Positions 48,520 to 52,226 of a stretch of DNA of 52,226 bases are shown here, in pieces. The position numbers were made by a program, and so were the translations under genes. Under the pieces are notes generated by a model. The model did not search any database. It was not told the origin of the DNA and was given only the letters and a program-made list of their open reading frames with translations. Every line of letters starts with the position of its first letter. Position 1 is the stretch's first letter. Source of the stretch: a virus; the IMG/VR virus record IMGVR_UViG_3300032286_001250, positions 1-52,226 of that record, one strand, 5' to 3'.

Positions 48520-48609
48520 TTCACGAACATGCGCGTGCTACGCACAAACATGGGCAAGCTGCGCACGAACATGGGCACACCGTTCACAAACATGGGCAGG
48601 GCGTTCGCC
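48520..48609. repeat. Four 21-bp tandem repeats between terminase and portal genes
   Basis: The core CACRAACATG occurs at 48522-48531, 48543-48552, 48564-48573 and 48585-48594, an exact 21-base period. The units differ at a few positions, and a truncated fifth begins near 48604. A perfect 6-bp hairpin GCCCGC-GCA-GCGGGC (48607-48621) follows, just after the terminase stop codon. The gap 48462-48627 has no convincing gene; the plus-strand frame through it seems incidental. Two helical turns per unit suggest a protein-binding array: a packaging, recombination or late-control site. Confidence 0.75.
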
Positions 48610-48627
48610 CGCGCAGCGGGCGGCGGG

Positions 48628-50109
48628 CTAGAGGTTGTCGAAGAGGGAGGAGATGGTCTGGGTTTCGGGGATGAGGGAGCAGGCCATGGCCAGGGCCATG
48701 ACGGTGTCGTCGTGGGTGCCGGCGGCGGCCTCGCGTGAGCCTCCCTCCTTGTGCTGGAAGGAGCGCAGCTCCGCTGGGATGATGCCTGGGGGGAAGATCA
48801 GCTCGTCGCGCTCGAGGAGGTAGAGGACGCGGTCGGTGGCGGTGAGCTTGCTCGGCCGGCTGGTGCTGAAGGTCTCGATGGCGTAGGTGGGCAGGATGCC
48901 CTGGAGGACTTCAGCGATGACCTGGCCCATCGCCTGTTTCTCCACGACGACACGCTGGGGCATGTAGTCCTCGATGAGGTTGCGGACCTTCTGGAGGCTG
49001 TATTCGGTGCTTTTACCGTTTTCGCGGAACATGCCAACGACCTCGAAGGGCGCCTTGCTGATGTCGAGGACCAGGGCGACGAAGTAGTCGTTGCCTCCGG
49101 CGTTGGGGTCGATGCCGACCACGTAGTGGCGGTTGACGACGCCACATTCGCGCCAGTGGCCGCGGGCGGCTCGGGTGACAAGTGCGGTGGGGTAGACCTG
49201 GGTGTCAGTGGCGCCGAAGGCCAGTTCGTACTCGGAGGCCCAGGCGCTGCGCGTCATGCGGCGCGACTCGCGGGTCTTGTCTGCCCAGTCGGGGTCTTTG
49301 CTGTAGACGGGGTGCTGGCTGTAGTGGATCGCGATCCGGTTCCAGTCGTCTTTGATCAGGGCGAGTTCGGTGTTGAGCCCGTCGATGTCGCCTGTCTTGA
49401 CGTGGTCGTACCAACTGGTGGGGATGCCCTGGTGCCAGAGGCCGCCGAAGAAGTCGACCTCGGTGTCGGGCGTGGAGGTGATGATCACCTTGGCGGCGTC
49501 GCCCAGCATCGAGAGGACGGGCATGGCGCCCCGGTAGATCTCGGCGGCGCCATCGAGGAAGGCCGCTTCATCCAGCCAGAGGACGGAGCCCGAAGGGATC
49601 CCTCGGGCGGCGCGGGGTGAGGCCGGCAGGAAGTAGAGGGTGCCCCGGCCCTCGAAGGCGATCTGGGTGGTGGAGTCAGTGAGGTACTTGAAGCTCTCGC
49701 CGACGATCGAGTTGGCCATGGCCCGGACCCGGCGGCCCAGCTCGCTGGCGTCGCTCTGGGTCTTGGAGAAGACGACGGCCGCGAAGCCGCGCTCGGTGAG
49801 GGCGCGACAGAGGAGGTAGCTGGCGACGGTCTCGGAGACGCCCATCTGGCGGCTCTTGTTGACGATCGTGTTGGGGGCGGCGTTGATCGCCCGGACGAGT
49901 TCGATCTGGAAGTGGTAGGGGTCGAACTGGGCGACGGTGCCGCTGGTACGGATCCAGGTCTTGCGGGCGAAGGCCGGCCAGTTGGACACGCCGGGCAGGG
50001 TGGAGACGGGCTTCGCCGCGGCGGAGTAGGTGTTGGCCCGCTGGTTCTGGCGCCGCACCTCCTCTTCGAGGCGGGCCAGGCGGGAGCGCAGCGGGGCGAG
50101 GGAGCTCAC
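48628..50109 (-). CDS. terL: Terminase large subunit
   Basis: A 493-residue packaging motor (GTG start 50109, GTGA overlap with the small subunit). The ATPase domain has the divergent Walker A KSRQMGVSET, then LTERGFAAVVFSKTQSDASE, and Walker B VLWLDEAAF with TSTPDTE as coupling motif. The nuclease domain has YVVGIDPNAGGNDYFVALVL as its first acidic strand and VVVEKQAMGQV as the second region. The C-terminus carries GTHDDTVMALAMACSLI, the third acidic motif. It cuts and translocates DNA into the prohead. The tandem repeats lie just past its stop. Confidence 0.92.
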   Translation of the reverse strand: MSSLAPLRSRLARLEEEVRRQNQRANTYSAAAKPVSTLPGVSNWPAFARKTWIRTSGTVAQFDPYHFQIELVRAINAAPNTIVNKSRQMGVSETVASYLLCRALTERGFAAVVFSKTQSDASELGRRVRAMANSIVGESFKYLTDSTTQIAFEGRGTLYFLPASPRAARGIPSGSVLWLDEAAFLDGAAEIYRGAMPVLSMLGDAAKVIITSTPDTEVDFFGGLWHQGIPTSWYDHVKTGDIDGLNTELALIKDDWNRIAIHYSQHPVYSKDPDWADKTRESRRMTRSAWASEYELAFGATDTQVYPTALVTRAARGHWRECGVVNRHYVVGIDPNAGGNDYFVALVLDISKAPFEVVGMFRENGKSTEYSLQKVRNLIEDYMPQRVVVEKQAMGQVIAEVLQGILPTYAIETFSTSRPSKLTATDRVLYLLERDELIFPPGIIPAELRSFQHKEGGSREAAAGTHDDTVMALAMACSLIPETQTISSLFDNL

Positions 50110-50612
50110 TGCCCCTCCACATCGATCACGGCGTCAATGGGGTCGACCTCGGGGGGATCGGTGAGCTCGTCGTCGGAGAAGCTGGCGCCTTGCATGTGGC
50201 CTTCACCGGGCTCGGGGGAGACGGCGGCGCCGAAGAGGCGGGTCTCGAGGTCGCGGATCTGGCGTTCGAGGCCCCGGCGGGCGGCGTACTCGTTGGCGGA
50301 TTGGATCAGGGTGCGGGAGGCCTGGATGCGGTCGGCGTCGCGGGAGTCGGGGCTGCTGACGATCGAGCGGAGGACAGAGACGACCTCGGGGAGGAGTTCG
50401 GCGCCGCTGCTGCCACCCTCGAAGGTCTCGATCTGGTGGGTGTAGATGGCATCTTGGACGTGGCGGCGTTGTCTGTAGTTATAGACGGTCTTTTCTGATA
50501 CACCGGCTTTGATGGCGGTGGCACGAAGAGTGTTGCCGGCTGCCAACATTTGGACGACGATGCGTTCGCGCTCGTTCAGTCCGTCATGCCAGTGAGACTT
50601 TTGTCGGCCCAT
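50106..50612 (-). CDS. terS: Terminase small subunit
   Basis: A 168-residue DNA-binding protein from ATG 50610-50612 (MGRQKSHWHDGLNERERIVV); the frame runs to 50702 but that part crosses a hairpin. An N-terminal helix-turn-helix, MLAAGNTLRATAIKAGVSEK with TVYNYRQRRHVQDAI, is followed by a helical oligomerisation part (QIETFEGGSSGAELLPEVVS, ..., RIQASRTLIQSANEYAARRG) and an acidic tail. This is the normal TerS layout. It selects the packaging start site and hands DNA to TerL. Confidence 0.8.
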   Translation of the reverse strand: MGRQKSHWHDGLNERERIVVQMLAAGNTLRATAIKAGVSEKTVYNYRQRRHVQDAIYTHQIETFEGGSSGAELLPEVVSVLRSIVSSPDSRDADRIQASRTLIQSANEYAARRGLERQIRDLETRLFGAAVSPEPGEGHMQGASFSDDELTDPPEVDPIDAVIDVEGQ

Positions 50613-50621
50613 TTGATGTAG

Positions 50622-50648
50622 GGATGGGTGCGGAAAGTTGCCCCATCC
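50622..50648. promoter_or_regulatory. Hairpin in the leader of terS
   Basis: GGATGGG (50622-50628) and CCCATCC (50642-50648) form a perfect 7-bp stem around 13 bases, starting 10 bases upstream of the small terminase start. It could tune translation of terS or be part of a packaging site. On the plus strand a T5 run follows after several bases, but no plus-strand gene ends there. Confidence 0.35.
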
Positions 50649-50664
50649 TACGGGTTTTTGCTGG

Positions 50665-51009
50665 CTAGGGTGTGGGCCAGAAGGCTGCACAACCTCGGGC
50701 ATAGGTGAGCTGTTCGGACTCGGCGAAGCCTATGTCGCACTTGCCGACGCGCTCACCCTCGACGCGCTGGCGCACGGCGTGGCGAGTGAAGTGGATGCAG
50801 TCGTTGCAGGTGCGCTTGAGGGCGCCGGGTTCTAGGCGGGGGACATCGGGGAGGATGTCGTTGTTGATCATCCCGTAGCGGATCTTGCGAACGGTTTCGC
50901 GTTGTAGGCCAACACGTAGACCGATCTCTCGGTGTGACATCTCGATGGGGGACTCGAGGATGGCAAGGGTGAGAGCTTCGCGCTCTTCTGTGGTGCGGTG
51001 GGACGGCAT
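50665..51009 (-). CDS. HTH protein with C-terminal Cys cluster
   Basis: A 114-residue protein (ATG 51007-51009). Residues 1-50 have a helix-turn-helix: EREALTLAILESPIEMSHRE, then IGLRVGLQRETVRKIRYGMI. The second half has CNDCIHF, GKCDIGFAESEQL and ARGCAAFWP, four Cys that could bind zinc. It is the gene immediately upstream of terS. A transcription factor for late genes or a terminase accessory are both possible; the family is not recognised. Confidence 0.6.
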   Translation of the reverse strand: MPSHRTTEEREALTLAILESPIEMSHREIGLRVGLQRETVRKIRYGMINNDILPDVPRLEPGALKRTCNDCIHFTRHAVRQRVEGERVGKCDIGFAESEQLTYARGCAAFWPTP

Positions 51010-51012
51010 TGA

Positions 51013-51237
51013 CTAGAAAGTGGGCGTGGCTTTGCCTGCTTGTTCCATGGCGGTGGCCATGACAGCAGCGGAGCGGAGGATTGTTGATAGCTTTGCTGGC
51101 TTGGCGCCCTGGCTGGCGGCGATGCGCAGGGCGAATCGAACGCCCTGGCTGATGTTGCCGTTGCCGAGCTCGAGGGCGAGCAGGCGCTCCTGGCCGGTCA
51201 GGCGGACGCCGCTGACCGCGGTTTTGCGGTCGGTCAT
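51013..51237 (-). CDS. Small ribbon-helix-helix-like protein
   Basis: A 74-residue protein (ATG 51235-51237). AVSGVRLTGQERLLALELGN followed by ISQGVRFALRIAASQGAK resembles a ribbon-helix-helix DNA-binding fold: a short strand, helix, glycine turn, helix. The C-terminal third is Ala-rich and helical. It is in the same transcript as its neighbours, 3 bases from the downstream gene. A small regulator is likely; its target is unknown. Confidence 0.5.
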   Translation of the reverse strand: MTDRKTAVSGVRLTGQERLLALELGNGNISQGVRFALRIAASQGAKPAKLSTILRSAAVMATAMEQAGKATPTF

Positions 51238-51629
51238 CGGTGGGTCCCAAGTTCGGTGCCATCTCCTAACGAACCCCTAATTTGCGCCAGATTTGGAGTT
51301 CCCCAGCGGGCGAGGACGGCGCAGGCGATCCGAAGGCAGTCAGTGATGAGCACATCTTCTATCCCAGCCTTTCGCACAGTCTTGATAATTTCCTCATTCG
51401 TCGGCCCCTCCGGATCAGAAAAGATAGAAGTCTTTTCTAAAGCAAGGCGAGCATTTCCGACAGATTCATGCATGTCTTCGTGCCACTGCTCGAAGCTTTC
51501 AATGTCGTCCATGCTTCGTCCTTTCTTTGGGAATCCATTGTCAAGCAGCATTTCCAAGCGATCAGCGACACAGCGAAGATTCGCCCGCAGAAGTTGTACT
51601 GCTTCGCGGTTTGTTTCAGGATCAGTCAT
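51234..51629 (-). CDS. Hypothetical protein
   Basis: A 131-residue mostly helical protein (ATG 51627-51629, ATGA overlap with the next gene). VQLLRANLRCVADRLEMLLD, SFEQWHEDMHESVGNARLAL, NEEIIKTVRKAGIEDVLITD and CLRIACAVLARWG. There is no motif I recognise and no membrane segment or signal. AT-richer than the terminase region. Confidence 0.5.
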   Translation of the reverse strand: MTDPETNREAVQLLRANLRCVADRLEMLLDNGFPKKGRSMDDIESFEQWHEDMHESVGNARLALEKTSIFSDPEGPTNEEIIKTVRKAGIEDVLITDCLRIACAVLARWGTPNLAQIRGSLGDGTELGTHR

Positions 51630-51886
51630 TCAGGTAGCGCCTCCAGCTCGGCGGCGATGGCGAGGAACTCAGCGCGGTACTGGATGTGGGCTGCCAAGAA
51701 GCCCTGGGCATACTCATCGAAGTCTTCGCATGGTGGGTGATCTGGTGAGATCACCTGATCAACAGCGGCGCGAAGGGCGGCGGCAACTGCGGCTTGGTGG
51801 ATTTGAGTTGTTATGGGCTCGTTTGGAGTGGCCCAGTAGGCATCCATCACCGCCTGCGCGGCGTAGGGGGAAAGACTACTCATCAC
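51626..51886 (-). CDS. Hypothetical protein
   Basis: An 86-residue protein (GTG 51886 or ATG 51883). LSPYAAQAVMDAYWATPNE, QIHQAAVAAALRAAVDQVIS, DFDEYAQGFLAAHIQYRAEF and LAIAAELEALPE. It is Ala-rich and helical with no known motif. I recall short proteins of this style in cyanobacterial genomes and phages, but cannot name a family. It overlaps both neighbours. Confidence 0.5.
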   Translation of the reverse strand: MMSSLSPYAAQAVMDAYWATPNEPITTQIHQAAVAAALRAAVDQVISPDHPPCEDFDEYAQGFLAAHIQYRAEFLAIAAELEALPE

Positions 51887-52064
51887 CTTGATCCGGGAGA
51901 GGTGGGAACTGGTCCCAGGAGCAGAACATCAATAGACAATCCTCCGGGCCGACTAACATCCAGGCAGTACCGTCGTCTGCAATCGCGTGCCATTTGTGCG
52001 AGTCCTGATGGGGGCAAACTGTGTGAGTCAATGACACAATCTTGCGGGGCTTTTGCTTGCTCAC
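51876..52064 (-). CDS. Small hypothetical protein
   Basis: A 62-residue protein (GTG 52062-52064, overlapping the upstream stop as GTGA). IVSLTHTVCPHQDSHKWHAI, ADDGTAWMLVGPEDCLLMFC, SWDQFPPLPDQ. The CPHQDSHKWH cluster of Cys and three His could bind a metal. No family is recognised. Confidence 0.45.
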   Translation of the reverse strand: MSKQKPRKIVSLTHTVCPHQDSHKWHAIADDGTAWMLVGPEDCLLMFCSWDQFPPLPDQGDE

Positions 52065-52222
52065 TGCGAGAGCCTCCAGCTGATGAAGATGGTGACCAGG
52101 CTGATCAGGATGTTGAGCGTGACGAGGTTGTGGAGGTGGCGAAGGCTGGTGATGCTAACCAAGGTGGTCCGGGGGGTTCGTTGATTGAAGCGGGGCAGCT
52201 GGACCGTGTTACGGGTGTTCAT
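52061..52222 (-). CDS. Tiny single-helix membrane protein
   Basis: A 53-residue frame from ATG 52220-52222 to TGA 52061-52063, coupled to the next gene by GTGA. A basic N-terminus (MNTRNTVQLPRFNQRTPRTT) precedes one strongly hydrophobic helix, NLVTLNILISLVTIFISW, and a short end RLSQ. The positive-inside pattern suggests a cytoplasmic N-terminus. A lysis, superinfection or host-takeover role is possible but unproven. Coupling and composition support it as real. Its start is 4 bases from the window edge. Confidence 0.55.
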   Translation of the reverse strand: MNTRNTVQLPRFNQRTPRTTLVSITSLRHLHNLVTLNILISLVTIFISWRLSQ

Positions 52223-52226
52223 ACGC

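Noticed and set aside
48505-48738. Plus-strand frame across the 21-bp repeats
   Set aside because: It reads through the tandem repeats as short TNMG units only because 21 is a multiple of three, then becomes a shadow of the terminase gene.
1-52226. HIP1 (GCGATCGC) repeats of cyanobacterial genomes
   Set aside because: I did not see an excess of GCGATCGC; the frequent octamer is CCTCGGGG instead.

Overview
The window looks like a nearly complete, GC-rich genome of a temperate siphovirus that infects a picocyanobacterium (Synechococcus/Cyanobium type). The evidence for this is: (i) a full lambda-type head, neck and tail gene set read right to left on the minus strand; (ii) a tyrosine integrase beside a 42-bp copy of the 3' half of a tRNA (probably tRNA-Pro), which looks like attP because the 5' half of the tRNA is absent and no host genes flank it; (iii) a cyanobacterial-type AbrB regulator and a small protein of a kind I associate with picocyanobacteria. 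All family names come from reading the translations; no database search was possible.

Layout. 1-1123: two minus-strand genes of unknown function, one running off the left edge. 1124-1417: divergent control region. 1418-8783: plus-strand replication and regulation block (primase-polymerase/helicase, a striking nested-palindrome repeat array, an SF1 helicase, a family A DNA polymerase, cyAbrB plus a small partner) with one tiny antisense gene. 8773-10316: minus-strand lysogeny block (winged-helix excisionase candidate, integrase, terminator, attP). 10423-12364: lysis block (plus-strand two-enzyme endolysin facing two minus-strand small membrane proteins). 12411-20645: tail fibres and receptor-binding proteins. 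20700-25062: tail tip. 25062-33676: tape measure, frameshifted tail chaperones, tail tube and terminator proteins. 33673-38055: head-tail connectors, major capsid protein, decoration protein and protease-scaffold. 38118-38333: a lone plus-strand XRE regulator. 38343-46593: an unusual block of virion-associated proteins. 46590-50612: portal and terminase, with a 21-bp tandem repeat between them. 50665-52222: small minus-strand genes ending 4 bases from the right edge.

How it works together. Most minus-strand genes overlap by 1-13 bases (ATGA, TGATG and GTGA junctions), so the late genes form one long translationally coupled transcript. If the molecule is circular, that transcript probably begins at the divergent region near 1124-1417, runs off the left edge and re-enters at 52226. 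An intrinsic terminator at 32122-32147 tapers it after the tail tube gene.

The most interesting system is the 38.3-46.6 kb block. Four proteins carry five copies of an identically spaced motif, C-G-x3-I-x5-C. Most copies are followed by a hydrophobic segment and then a variable domain: an apparently intact protein kinase, a glycine-zipper segment, a possible acetyltransferase end, and unknown domains. I infer a family of virion-packaged, possibly injected effectors assembled from cassettes. Other highlights are the origin-like array at 4097-4281, a tape measure protein carrying a seemingly circularly permuted M23 peptidase plus a lysozyme-like domain, a canonical GGGAAAC frameshift site, and a heavily repeated octamer CCTCGGGG found in all gene contexts but missing from the AT-richer inserts.
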